Positions 21,901 to 34,265 of a DNA stretch of 64,000 nt are shown piece after piece (positions within the stretch are counted from its first letter, which is position 1; each line of letters starts with the position of its first letter). The notes below the pieces were generated by a model. That model searched no databases, was not told where the DNA came from, and worked only from the letters and a program-made list of their open reading frames with translations. This DNA is from Halichondria panicea (Eukaryota > Porifera > Demospongiae > Suberitida > Halichondriidae): contig NC_087377.1 of the NCBI RefSeq assembly GCF_963675165.1, positions 14,008,198 through 14,072,197 of the forward strand, written 5' to 3'. Position numbers and translations under genes: made by a program.

Positions 21901-23657
21901 AAACAATACAAATATTCACCTGTCTTCTGAGATGGCACTGTAGTTTTCTTCTTCTTCATCGGTGTTTTTTTCTTTTGTTCTTCCCGCTGAATCTTTTTCT
22001 CTTCACGCTGAATCCTCCTCTCTTCTTTCTGTCGTTCAATCTCCTTTTTCTCCTTCTGTTTTTTCTCTGCTGATTCAATCCACTGCTTACTTGTAATCAC
22101 TCGACCACCTGATTTGTTTGATTTAGGAAGGTTACTTGGTGGCTTGGGAAAATCTAACGTGTGCCCAAGCGGTGAGACATAGGGCAGTGGCTTTGCTGGT
22201 GTAGCAAGGTGTGCTGGGTTCAATTTCTGTTTCATAATTGGCTCTTGGGTACGCAGACGAACAGGATTTCCATCTGCTATGTGTGTGGAGATAGGACTCT
22301 CGATATCCTCACTACCTATTGAAGAACGATAGGCAGGTTTTCTCTTAGTCTGCGGACTGTAAAAAGGAATATACGAAAGACCAGTGTTAGAACAAAGAGC
22401 CTCTGGTTTAAATTCCTTAAATTGCTCCTCTGGAAGAACAAATGCAGCTTCATTTAAGGGGTATACTCCGGTCACCCTAAAACCACTTTTTATGTTTTTG
22501 ATGGTCATTGCCTCGTCCCACGCTTCACACAGTAAAGAGGAGAAATCATAGAGCGTAATCACTCTCCCAGGATTTCTGACGAGAAATGAATGGCATACCT
22601 TTCTCCAACTGCTCTTTAAAGCTGAGAAGACTCCTTTGTCCAAAGGCTGAGATACCTGGGTTGTGTGAGGTGGGAGGACAAACAAGACAACTTGTTCACT
22701 GGCAGCAAGTTTAACCATGTCCGGGCAAAAATGTGATGAACACCCATCTAAGAGTAGTAGCAGAGGCCTCTCTGAAGGGGCGTAACATAGAAAATGGTTA
22801 ACAAACCAGTCATGGAACAGCTCCATATCCATCCAGCCATTTTTCGAATACCCATAATACGTGTTTGGAACTTCACCAACAGCAAGTTCAGTTTTCATCT
22901 TTCGATTGAAGATCACAAATGGTGGTATGCAGTCACCAGTTGCATTGACACAGGCAATAACAGTTACCTGAGATTTTGTATCAGAGGTGATACATGATAG
23001 ATTCTTCTGCCCTTTTCTGCCCACAACTTTGGGTGCTTTGGGTGCTAAAGGCATTCCGCTCTCATCACAATTGAAAATCAACCTTGGCTTATCAAGCAAA
23101 GTATTCTGAGTTAAAGTTTCTCGGAGCAGATCGAAATATTTGTTAAACGTTTCCCGACTCATAGCTTGAGCTCGTGGTTGGGCCAAAGGTGAGGGAGTAC
23201 GGAGAGTAATATGAGGCTGTCTTTCCCTAAATCGTTGCCACCATCCAGTTGACACCTCTTTCTCAATCCCTTTTCTCCAGAGATGTTGCTGTACAATGCA
23301 GATAACTTGTGTTCTAGTTCTGGGATATCCAATGGCTGCACAACCAATCAAAAAATGTGCAAGTTCCTCTTCTTCCATCGTCGTAAGATACTTCTCTGGG
23401 CCAGGTCTATTTGTGGAAACATTCTTACGGACTCTATCATAGAGAGTTGACTTGGGTACTCCGTAACGCTCTTGTGCTTGTCTGAATGAGAGAGTGTGGT
23501 TGGATACAGCTTCACATGCTAACCCCATACTTTTAGAGTTCGTCCAATCATGGTACACACGTGGTGGTTGTATTGTGGGTACTGGTGGAGTTGGATCACG
23601 ACGAAGATCGTGATCACGTGACCTTGCTCCAGATATTCTACAGTGCAAATCAATCAT
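18974..23657 (-). CDS. pogo/Tigger-like DDE transposase with C48 protease, PHD finger and repeated mini-exon tail
   Basis: The first exon (about 23657-21919) encodes a helix-turn-helix region (SFRQAQERYGVPKSTLYDR), a second CENP-B-like DNA-binding part and a DDE-type nuclease with Asp in FNCDESG, LLLDGCSSH and SQPLDKGVF. It ends in a charged KEKKEIERQ-rich coil. A small exon (about 21851-21790) follows. The next exon (about 21737-20995) gives a C48/Ulp1-like cysteine protease (His of NDCHWACV, Asp of VDLYDSL, Cys of GCNDCGLYA) and then a PHD finger (FCLCRR, CDTC, WYHEGC, WICCQC). Beyond it, down to a stop near 18974, alternate two short exon types, EPKRTLRRAVPKAVGTLGVK and ATLDETRGVTSVKSIK. 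The exon joins and the single-gene reading are inference, especially the donor after the small exon. Flanking inverted repeats suggest a mobile element that may still be intact. Confidence 0.75.
18990..20640 (-). repeat. tandem mini-exon array in the transposase gene tail
   Basis: About seven or eight copies of a proline/lysine exon alternate with about seven copies of a threonine/serine exon, spaced by 60-100-base introns. Units at 19559-19784 and 19790-19990 are nearly identical. A 116-base block at 20352-20468 is repeated almost exactly at 20473-20588. Copies further away are more diverged (PAPKTVGVKG, PVPKAVSTLEVK), which indicates stepwise duplication. Confidence 0.7.
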
Positions 23658-23879
23658 CCGAGCCTAGGAAAAAGATTTTGCTATTGTTACATTGTGTCCT
23701 GATTATTATTTGTATACTATATAAAAAGTTTTAAATGATGCATGAGCACCAGCAAGTTGTGGATTCTACCTGTCAGTGAGTACATGATATGTATGCTCAT
23801 AGGCAACCGTCTTTGGCTGTTAATTTAACCATAAATAGACTAGATATACAAGTAACTTACCATTTTCATGTACTGTATA

Positions 23880-25120
23880 CAGTGCAACAACCAAAGAGAG
23901 TAGATTTTTTTTTATATTATTTTTTTTCACATTTTGTGGCATATCTTCTGAAGTAAAAGTGATATGATCTATTTGAGTGCAGGTACTGAAAGTTCAATTA
24001 TTGGCGCTTCCATTGGACCACCACCTGTTACATCATATGACATCATCACTATGAAATGGCTGTCTGAAGATGTGTACCTCCGAAAATATGTTAGGAATAG
24101 AAGTAGCTTATTTGTTTGAGTTAAGATCTGAAATTTATTGTGTATGTACCTGACTATATTGCTCATCTTTTGAGCTTCAACAGAAGTCTGGGCTGCTAGT
24201 AAGTTCTGAGAAATACTGAATTTTGTTGTTTTTTGGTGGCAAATATGTTAGGAATACAACTTTCGATTTTATGCTAGTTAAGGTCTGATTTTTGAGGAGC
24301 ATGTACTACAATAGCATAGAATTCATCTGTACTAACTTACAGGAGCTAGACAAGTCTCATCTTTGCTAGAGCGGCCCTTCTTGTCAAAAATGGTGATTTT
24401 GCTCTGTTTTGCTACTTTTGCTGACGTATGCAATGATATTCATTGATTTGTGACATCACAAATCATCTTGTTGTTATTTGCTACATCCAAAGGTCATGTG
24501 ATGTCTACCTGCAAATACACAGTTGGTGTTGGTCATTCTGTGTCACAGGGGTGTGGTAATTGAGCTTACTACGTAGCCAAATCGCCCTAAAAGTCATAAA
24601 AAGCACTGTTTTTGACAAGATGGGCCGCTCTAGCAAAGAAGAGGCTAGCCTAACTCCTGTAAGTTAGTACAGATGAAAAGTACACTATTGTAGTACATGC
24701 TGCTCAAAAATCAGACCTTAACTAATATAAAATCGAAAGTTGTATTCCTAACATATTTGCCACCAAAAAACAACAAAATGCAGTATTTCTCAGAACTTAC
24801 TAGTAGCCCAGACTTCTGTTGAAGCTCAAAAGATGAGCAATATACTCAGGTACATACACAACAAATTTCAGATCTTAACTCAAACAAATAAGCTACTTCT
24901 ATTCCTAACATATTTTCAGAAGTACACATCTTTAGACAGCCATTTTATACTGATGATGTCATGTGATGTAACAGGTGGTGGTCCAATGGAAGCGCCAATA
25001 GTTGAACTTTCAGTACCTGCACTCAAATAGATCATATCACTTTTACTTTAGAAGATATGCCACAAAATGTAAAAAATGTGTACCAAAAAAAAAAATCTAC
25101 TCTCTTTGGTTGTTGCACTG
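23880..25120. mobile_element. foldback MITE, second copy, TA target site
   Basis: The ends cagtgcaacaaccaaagaga and tctctttggttgttgcactg are flanked by TA at 23878-23879 and 25121-25122. The two long arms are inverted copies of each other: the sequence read on the minus strand at 23969-24166 reappears on the plus strand at 24833-25030. It lies between the transposase gene and the right inverted repeat, so it looks like an insertion into the larger element. It has no transposase of its own. Confidence 0.85.
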
Positions 25121-25137
25121 TAAAGAGAAACGATTCA

Positions 25138-25577
25138 AAGGTGACCTTTGTACGGTTGTCCGGTTAATTGATCATAACCGCAATGTCCGATTTATTGATC
25201 GAGATACCTTCACCAGTTCAACTGAGCGTAGTGCAGAGTCTGATAAGAGTTTGAGCTTCATTTTTGGTCTGCAGCTAGCTAAAGAGTTCCGCTATAGTCC
25301 TCAGTTTTTACATTTTCACAGGAGTCCTTACTGGTGAGAATATCAGCACTGTCCGAACTTACGTTGTTTTTGTCCGGCAATCGCTACCACCGGACAGCGT
25401 TTTCTTTCAGCTGTAAAACAAACAATTTTCACAGTATAGCTACACAATTTGGAGAATAGATAGCATAAGACATTAGCTTTAAAATGGTCTTTGAATGGTG
25501 TCTGTATCTTTTGTAGTTTTGACAATATCGGTGTCCGACATATGATGACGTCCGATGATTGGTTCTTTACTCTAGTT
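25138..25577. repeat. right long inverted repeat flanking the transposase gene
   Basis: Inverted match of 18198-18640, with a few point differences such as ggttaattgatcataaccgc against the left copy. The high similarity of the two arms suggests recent activity or gene conversion. Confidence 0.75.
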
Positions 25578-27382
25578 ATGTATATCTCCCAAACCCATTG
25601 GCGTCCCAATACGAAAGTTAAGTGCGATAAAGAGGAATAATTATTATCAAAATCTAAAATATCCCGAATTAGGCCTCAAACTGGAGTCGATTATTCCCCA
25701 ATTAATCTTTGACCCCAACCTCACTAGAAAGCATACTTTTGCACATCAAATGAAAGCCTATACTAACACTTATGCTACAACCACATACATGTACAATTAG
25801 TTTCTCATAATTATAACAGCAATCACTTCATGTGAAATGAGCATTTACATGATGCATGCAGTGTAGATCAAACTTGCAAAAAAACTTCACATTTTTACCA
25901 CACTATAACCACGAAGCCATGAAACTTTACCCACACATTTTTGTTGTGGTTTAATATTTCAGCAACTACTACCTATGTACCGAGTTTCGGGGAAATCTAA
26001 GGGGGTCATCCAATTTTCGTGTTGGATCTCACATGGAATGACCCTTAAGCAGCTAGCTATATAATAATTATGTTGTACCCTCATCTCTGATCCACTGCCA
26101 CCATGAGTGTAGTAAAGAAGGTAGTTAAATACGTCCTCATACCCCACAAACTCAATTATGCTACTATGGTCAGTTTTAGTACCTCAGTGTAACCCCTGAC
26201 AATATACACGACACCAAACAGGAAATGCGACGCAAACCCTGTCCGGCACGACCGTTTCTGCGTGCGCATCCCCCGGACCAAATTCTGGCCGGACCTTATA
26301 AATTATTTCCTGTGTCACCGGCTGTTTTTGTGGAGTGCACTATGTCCATAATTATATAAATAAGACAGATTTTAGAAGCAAAAGGATCTCAAACAAAAGA
26401 TTCCAGAGAGACTCAAACTTTCGCTCCCATCAGCTAAAACTATAAGTAGAAAGGAGTCAGTACCACGGGGGTTGGACTGGAAACAACCACTCCCTTCACT
26501 GCGGTCTGGGCGCCGTGAAAGGAATGGTTTCAAGAGTAGGGAAATGCTTGATTTTGCTCCTGTCCACAGAAAAACTCAAATTTCTTACTGAGTAGTAGAC
26601 ATAACCTATCCCACCTGTAGGCATGTTATGGTGGGAATAATATCGTTAGAATAAGGTATGCCGGTGAATAGGGGTTGGTAGATTATGCTGGCATAATTTT
26701 GAGCATAATAGCTAAGCACATTTTTTTGGTGAGAATTATGCTGGCATAATAGGTACCTTTATAAAATGTATGAGAATAATATGAGGTTTTGAAAATACAT
26801 GCAGGTCAATACAAGTCATAGTATAAACATTAGTAGGCCTGACGAAAGTACTGGTCGGTTAATTATCAGTATTCTTCTTGGCATTCTAGTGTTAATATAG
26901 ATGAGGGTCATGTGGCTATTATTTATAGTTTGATGTTACTTGTGAAACGACATGGGGCCTATATGCCTTTGGAGAAATAATAATAGGTGATTTGAAAAGG
27001 GTAATAGGCAATTTGAGGCTATTAACTTGAGCATAAAAGAATAGCATAATAGGTAATCCGTAATTAAACTTACTGAGGTTCCTATAATATTTATTATACA
27101 CAAGTCAATAGCTAATTCTATCCACTTAATTTTATGTTTCAGAATGCTCACTGCATGATGGTGTAATAGTTATTATGATTGTGTTTAAGTGATCTATTCG
27201 CATGTACTAAATTCTGAATAGAGTAATAACAATTAAATCTGGTTACACATAATTATAAACAATTATTATTGCAACAGGAAGCATGTACTTTATAAACATG
27301 CAACAACAATTAATGAACAAAATGAGAGATTATAATAGTCATACAGTTGTTGCTGCAAAGAAGAGGATTACTTACAAGAGGT
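25578..27382. other. intergenic, nothing recognised
   Basis: 1.8 kb of AT-rich sequence. It contains a run of related ataatagg/gcataat words (about 26640-27110) but no supported gene. Upstream-flank similarity to 34550-34740 and 51960-52100 begins near 27270, which marks the start of the duplicated receptor unit. Confidence 0.4.
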
Positions 27383-30300
27383 ATGATGCAATGTTATGCA
27401 AGATGCTTTGTACTCTTTCTGCTAAGCTGGTTACACTACTGCCAAGGTATGATAGAAATAATTATTCTAGAGACGTTATACACTATATTTGTTAACAATG
27501 ATAGGAATATCAGTAAGTGTAATTACGGATGATGGAAAAGACACACTTTCTGGTTCATACTGTCCTACTACTGTTAAGCTTATCTGTAATGTTACAAATC
27601 TTCCTAATTTGCGATGGACGTACAATGCCAGCAAAAACATAATTGTTCTTCTTCTCCCGGATGATGTACAACACTACCCAATCCCAGCATTTCCATTTTA
27701 CCAGTTAACACAGTTTAATGTATACAAAAATCATATGAATCTGACTCGGATTAATGCTTCAACGATTCTCACTGTTGATCTGTCAGATCTGAACAAACAG
27801 AATATTGAAATTATTTCTTGTGGTTCTTCTTTTACGGACAAGACAGTGCCAGTGAATATCAGCATTTTGCAGCCAACATTTCCTTCTGTTAGCCCCCAAG
27901 TTTATACAGCTGTGATTGTACGCTATGAGTCTAGACTTATATCAAGTGTAGATGTATCATGGAGAAAATTTCAGGTATGTTATATGTATAATTATATATA
28001 GCACTGTACTTAAACACAAAATGTTTGCTATAGCAACCAGATTGTCCTGAATATGAAAATTCCCAAGAATACCTCATCAATGTCACTGGATGTGGGTGGA
28101 CATGGCTCAACCAAAGCACCTGTCAAGACACTATTTGCTCGTCTGTTTTCTGTAATTGTACGGAGAACGTGAGTGAAATCACCCTACAAGCCAAGATCGC
28201 TGACACTGAGAGTGAGCAAGTAGTTTTTCCCACGTCTGTAGGTGAGAGCATTAATCTAGTAGATTTTACATTTATCGACTTTTTTTACAGATTCCAATAA
28301 TCGCTACTTTAGAGCTGCTCTTAACCAGTCGTCAAGGTGCCAAATTCATGTGCAGTGTTTACCCATGAGAGGAGATGTTAGTATACATCAAATGTGTACC
28401 ATTAGATACACTACAGATCCGGATTATGGAAATCTATCAAATCCTATCACAACTCTAGTTGGCACAGCACCTGTCTCACTTTCACTTACTACTCCTGGTA
28501 CCATATACTACTTTGAGTTCTCCGTGTTGATGAATGATACCCTGTTGATTGTGGAACAAATAGAGTACATGATTACAGAATCAGGAGGTACGGCACGTGA
28601 TTAAGAGGTTTATACACTTCAATTAGCACAAGAAGTTCATGCACTTGTGTTCATTTTCTTACCGTATTCCATACACCTACAGAATCATTCCAGTTGGGTG
28701 CAAGAGAAGGCGTCATCATTGCCATTGTATCAGTTTTCTTAGGATGTTTTACTGTGCACACTACTATCATGATATTGTGCCAATTAACATTTAGCAGTAA
28801 GCAATTCTTGTCACTGGGATGGTATATAATGATAATATTATTACAGGTGATGATCATACTGTTTCCAGATTGAAAAAGTTAATTACTAACAAACAAATTA
28901 AAATCTCGATAACACTGATTCTCCTGGTGCTGTTTATTGGGTGTATCACTCTGCTGACAACTTTTGCCATTATTTCAAACGGTATATTGGAGTAGTATGC
29001 TAATCTGATTAAGAATCAGAGTGTTTTCTTTTGTGTTTGAGTGTGTTTCTCTTCATATAGATATGTGTTTCACAAACCAACAAGTTCCCAACAGTTTGCT
29101 TGATACATTGTTAGTAATTTCAATCATTGGGATAGCATCCATTCTCCTTTATTGGGTCTCAGTGGGATACACAGTTTATAAACAGAGTACAACAGAAGGT
29201 AAGATATTACAGTTGTACATATAGACTCATCTTTTTTATGCAGGAAACAAAACCAAGCTTCAAACAATGTATGTTCTCCCCCAGTAACAATGTTCTGTTT
29301 ATGTGACATACAATAATTATAGGTTTTGTTGCAACAACAATCTTCACAAGAACAGCAAATCAAAAACGCATGAATGTAATATCCAAGAGGTAATTTGTTT
29401 ATGGTTTGTGATGTAGATTGTATTTACGAAGGATATATACCACATGCAGGAAAACTATAACACTGTGAAGCACACCCATAGTTTAAGGCCATCAGACAGA
29501 CATGACATACAGGACGAAATTTACGGGAAACTTGAAGAGGTTTTACTATCATGTATATACTCTAGAATAAATATTAGGGAATAAAATAAGCATTGCATCA
29601 ATGTCCATCTTTGGTAAATAATTATTCATAACAACATCCTATAAAGGTTGGAGACTGGAGAGTTTATAGTCGGCAAAATAACACTGAGAGTCATATTATG
29701 TGTTTTGTCACTTGCATGTGCATGTAATAATTCGGATTTTGTATGGAGACAAATAGAATATAATGGGGGGGCCGGAAGAATAATATTATTTACTCTGTCA
29801 ATTTCCCCCCTAAATTAGACATTTGAGTATCTCCCTATGAACGTCAGTGTGTATGAGCCACTGAGGGCTGGAGAAAAATCGCAACCTGTTCATAACGTAG
29901 CCAATGCAAGTTACTCCCATATTGGAAGACAATCAGAACCTGCTGATACTCACGTTCTATGCAACATGCAGATCCATAACATGAGAGTAAGACGTAATGT
30001 CATAATTATGCATAATATAACCTTGATGAACCTCAGGATGACTACGATGTTCTGGATAGAAATGAGATGTCCTTGTGTACCAGTGCCGATATCCATGATC
30101 CATGTGAATCGGTGTATGGCAATCTTGATGAGGTAAGCAAAAGTCTATATAATAAAAAATTATATCCATGCAACTCAAAACTATACGAGCACGCATTCAG
30201 TGAGACTATTTTTGTCACACAATCTAATAGGCCTCCATTGAACCCCATGGTGATGGTGTCTATAGTCAGCTAAGGCCAGGGGAGAAGTCAAGGCCAGTAC

Positions 30301-30386
30301 CAAACATGACTGATTCCAACTACTCCCATGTGGATGTTAAAGAACAAAGTCCAAAGAGACAACATGAACTGAAGAAGCTAGACTAG
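27383..30386 (+). CDS. gene B: Ig/FN3-like receptor, three membrane segments, tyrosine-rich tail
   Basis: Thirteen exons: 27383-27446, 27505-27974, 28034-28241, 28291-28587, 28683-28796, 28847-28981, 29061-29198, 29244-29268, 29323-29389, 29450-29539, 29819-29986, 30037-30132 and 30231-30386. All junctions are GT..AG with matching phases, and the total is 2028 bases (675 residues). Exon 1 is a signal peptide (CFVLFLLSWLHYCQG). Exon 2 is an Ig-like domain (SYCPTTV, LIC, LRWTYN, ISCG). Exons 3-4 are cysteine-rich FN3-like. Exons 5-7 each carry one hydrophobic helix, so the tail should be cytoplasmic. The tail has ENYNTV, EIYGKL, FEYLPM, SVYEPL, ASYSHI, DDYDVL, SVYGNL, GVYSQL and SNYSHV, which resemble SH2-binding YxxL/I/V sites of immune receptors. 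No enzyme domain is present, so signalling presumably needs a partner tyrosine kinase or phosphatase. The ligand is unknown. Confidence 0.85.
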
Positions 30387-31199
30387 ACATTTCAAGAAAA
30401 CTAGATCTGGTAAATGACTATAATCACTTTTTATTATTATTACCTAACTGAGCTGTATACATGCATGCATTTATAATAGAGAGTACGAACGAAGCATAAT
30501 AGCCTTGCATCAGTATTATAATTATACATTAATGCATGTATTTGGAAAGTAACATGACTGAAATCCTACTTGGTAACTGACCAATTCAAGTGCCTGAGCC
30601 ACCACTTACCTCGATCGGAGGCAGCAATTATTGTATATATAATTATATACTGCTAAAATTAATGATTAATGTATAATTATAATACTAGAACATTTGGTGG
30701 GTGTTTTAATTTGTGGAAGATTTACTGAAGATCGCCAATTTAAAAACCGTCAAATTAAAGTTTTCCGGTGGACACAAGCTCACACAACGTCATTGCAGTA
30801 ACCATGCTTGAGACACCAAATTAAATTAATGTCTCATCCGCCAGTTATACGGTATATATAGTCATATTGAAAAATTGGCGACCATGCATGCAAGTTCCTA
30901 AACACAAGGTATATAAATTATACATAATTATTATTATAGATTTATACTAGGAAATCATTAGGACTAGAATACTTTACCACAAGCGTACACCTGAGTATAG
31001 CCCCAAACTTATAGCCTTGATGTAAAGCATTGCATGTATGCGCGTATACATTAATGTGTACATTTAATTTGTGGACCTATATACTGTCACTAAAACGATG
31101 TATTTTGAAGTTGTCAAAAGAGGTGAAGGTTTATTCTATAGACTCTCAATCGCCTTCGTTTCAATTCCCCATGCACCCATTCCCATTTGTAGTGCTATT
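30387..31199. other. 3' flank of gene B
   Basis: AT-rich and repeat-like (aattataattat words). No gene is supported. Confidence 0.35.
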
Positions 31200-31788
31200 C
31201 AGTGGCGTAGCCAGAGGGGGGCAGAGGGTGCTCCAGCACCCCCCTCTGGCCTCAGACTTTGCTCCACAAGTTAAACTAGAGCTCTATAATTGCACGATCA
31301 ACTCAAAACTCCACCTCTAACTATCTAGCTCCACCTCCAAATATTCATTCCAGTCAGTGCACATGCGCAAAGCCACATGCTGAGCAGACCAAGGTCCCCC
31401 ACAGAGTTGCAGACTGTTAATGTTCAGCAGCTATCACCATCATCATCATGAGTATTTTTCCGTTGAGCCCAGTTCACAGAGCAGCACTGCAACTGCAAGT
31501 GGCTTGCCACCCTGTCCTGCTAATTCACAAGCAGAACCTGGTTAGCAGCTGCATGATTTAATTGTCACAACTCAAAACAATGCATTTTATAGGACATCTT
31601 CAAATTAAGATGTGGCTTAACCACCAGTACCCTCAAAGCAGCAGTACCCTCATTTTTCTTTAGCCAGATTGCGTTAGAATTAATCTCAGAGCATGTAACA
31701 ACAAATATTTTCTGGGGGAGTGCCCCCACCCCCATTGGTAATTCGTTCATCAAGCACCCCCCTATCTCAAATCCTGGCTACGCCCCTG
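31200..31788. mobile_element. MITE with ends cagtggcgtagccag
   Basis: The left end cagtggcgtagccag and right end ctggctacgcccctg are inverted. ctatt flanks both sides (31195-31199 and 31789-31793), as expected of a target duplication. The interior is non-coding. The end sequence resembles widespread hAT-like MITEs of animals, although a full 8-base duplication is not seen. Confidence 0.7.
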
Positions 31789-32010
31789 CTATTTATACAG
31801 CTTTGGGTCTGTATATAGAAAGGCATGCCACACAACTTGGTTCATTTAACACATAGATAAAGGAATGATTATACGCAGAACAAACATGCACAGTCATGCA
31901 CTGGAAGCCAATTATCGCGTAAAAGAGTGGGTATTTAGTAACGCCTAGTTGGCTATATACAGCTAGAGCTAGGTAGCTGGAGTTATTAAAAGCTAGCGAG
32001 TCCATGATAC

Positions 32011-32243
32011 CAGGGTGTCATACTGTTACATGCAGGATTTTTAAGTAGAAGGGGGAAGGAAATAAGGCATGCTTTTGAAAGTAACCAGAAACTTTTGTAA
32101 AAAAAGGTCAACTGTTGTTTCAATACCCTGTTAGTATGTGGCTATGGACACTCTGTCATACAACTAGTACCTGAATGCAAATTTGCTGGGGGGGATCGGA
32201 TCCAGAGGGGGATATCCCCATTCCCCCCCTGTATGACACCCTG
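32011..32243. mobile_element. MITE with ends cagggtgtcatac, target site gatac
   Basis: cagggtgtcatac at the left and gtatgacaccctg at the right are perfect inverted ends of a 233-base element. gatac is duplicated at 32006-32010 and 32244-32248. Confidence 0.8.
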
Positions 32244-33106
32244 GATACCTGAAGTTCAGGAGGCAAGATTCCTCATTGCTAGTTATACTCCCCTGAGATT
32301 ATGTCATGAGCTTACCTTGCTCTGGACAAATCGAAGACCTATATATATATATATTCTCTTTTCAAATGAAAGAACAGCGCTCCACCATTCACATAATTTA
32401 TAATACAGTAAAAAATAATTATAGCTTATATTATAGTACTCGTCTGAAAGGTATAAGCGATGTTTTTCTCAGCCATGCACATGCTAATTTAATTGACCAT
32501 GTTGTGTTCGACGATTGTTTTCTTTTGAAGGATGTTGATGGCATTATAGAAACCACCAGTTCTTGTGGCGACTCAGGTAGACCTTTGAGGGTGCATGTGT
32601 GCATGTGCTGCTGCATGTGATGCATATATCATGTGTGGGTTAAAGCCTATAATTATGGCATGGTGAGGGTGTGTGTGTATAATTATATGACCTGCTTGTT
32701 CCATGAGTGCTATTGGAGTTTCCTTAACCTCCTACCAGCAGAGGGCGCACTCGAACCCGAGAGGTTGGCTCCGCCTTTATACCGCGCCAAGGCTATTTAT
32801 GATGCACTCTCCCCTTTGAAACACGAGACAGGGGACGTGTGTGTGAGCGCTACAGATCACACTTTTGTTATAATTTATCACCGGAAATGAACTAGAATTT
32901 GACTCTCTGTGTGTGCATGTTTGTTTTTATATTATACCGGTATGTACATTATTGATTGTGACATTATATTTATATAAATTCAAGCAGTTCTAGCGACTGC
33001 ATGCTTTACAAGACGTAGTATAGTAATTATAGATGATGATCTATAGTATAATTTATTATACGTAATGTACATAGTGATGTACTGATCTATATAATTATAT
33101 ATAATA
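32244..33106. other. intergenic
   Basis: No supported gene. The block around 32780-32880 (ctcccctttgaaacacgaga) has a weaker copy at 38385-38440 near the kinase fragments, so it is part of a dispersed repeat. Confidence 0.35.
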
Positions 33107-33660
33107 TCCGACTAGAAAAACATTTGCAATGTGAAAAATTGCTAGGATTGGCCAGGGGAACCACAAAAAAGCGTGGGAACAAGAAATCAGACGAGAGCAT
33201 AACTCCAATCCGTTACAACGTCAATCACATGTATACTGGTAGTTTTCCCATGTTTTCCCAGCCAATATGCCACGCAATTTTTACTGGTGGAGTGATGACC
33301 AATCCCTATATATATTTATTATACATCCATTTTAGAATGTGGGGCACATAATCATGATGATTTGTGATGAATTGATGTTCCTAATACATGCAGTGTTGAG
33401 CACAGGTACACACAGTCCATCCATGCGTAGTAACATGCACGGACCGTACTGGTGACTGCATGGAATGATGTGGTGGATGGAAGCTGATAGGTGGATCTGG
33501 AACACAGTCTATTATTTAATATACTATGTATTGTACATGTTCATGACGTTGTAACGGATTGGAGTTATGCTCTCGTCTGATTTCTTGTTCCCACGCTTTT
33601 TTGTGGTTCCCCTGGCCAATCCTAGCAATTTTTCACATTGCAAATGTTTTTCTAGTCGGA
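33107..33660. repeat. foldback element with 117-base arms
   Basis: 33107-33223 (tccgactagaaaaacatttg .. ccgttacaacgtca) and 33544-33660 are nearly perfect inverted copies around a 320-base loop. The short frames inside the arms are mirror images and not genes. Confidence 0.85.
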
Positions 33661-34216
33661 TTCCCTTTCTTTTTCAGTACAGTTTACGTATCATGACATG
33701 CATAAGTGGAACGTCAAGAGGCAGTACAAGAAGAGAAGACAGGACTAATCAGATATCTTCTAGAATATCTCTGGACTAATAATTATAGTATAATGAGTAA
33801 TAATTTATTACTTGATAATTATGTTGAATTTGCGAATCAGTATTAAATGACAGCCATTTTAAGAGCATGATATCTAGCCAGTGCATATAGCATGCCTGTC
33901 AGAGAAAGGGAGCTAGAGCTGAACAGTGTGAAGAAAAGGAACACCTCAGGCTCTGGAAAAGCACTGCTGCACTGATTTTAGGCGCACAGTTTATTAGCCA
34001 CGCCTATCTATTATTATTGGCCACAACGCAATTGCTGAGTCATTAAAGATGGTGGAATTGTCTAGGTAAGAGAAATAGAGACTGAGAGGTCATCTGCCTT
34101 GTGGAAGCAATCGCAAATCTGAAGAAGCGCTTTGTAATCCAGGTTGTAGTCGTTTGGAAACCCTGTGCAGAATGTCCTGGAGATGGCTGTACTTGGAGTA
34201 AATGCTGGGCAAGAAA

Positions 34217-34265
34217 CTTACTTACTTACTTACTTACTCACTTACTTACTTACTTACTTACTTAG
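34217..34265. repeat. ACTT microsatellite
   Basis: About twelve tandem cttа-type tetranucleotides (actt repeated) with one interruption. Confidence 0.85.

Noticed and set aside
23969-25030. Two similar small proteins on opposite strands
   Set aside because: They are the two arms of a foldback MITE.
25002-25609. Open frames matching those at 18180-18649
   Set aside because: They are produced by the long inverted repeats and show no protein domain.
32730-32890. SH3-like start (RAKAIYDALSP)
   Set aside because: Only the first strand resembles SH3; the conserved Trp and later strands are missing, and the DNA is a dispersed repeat with a copy near 38390.
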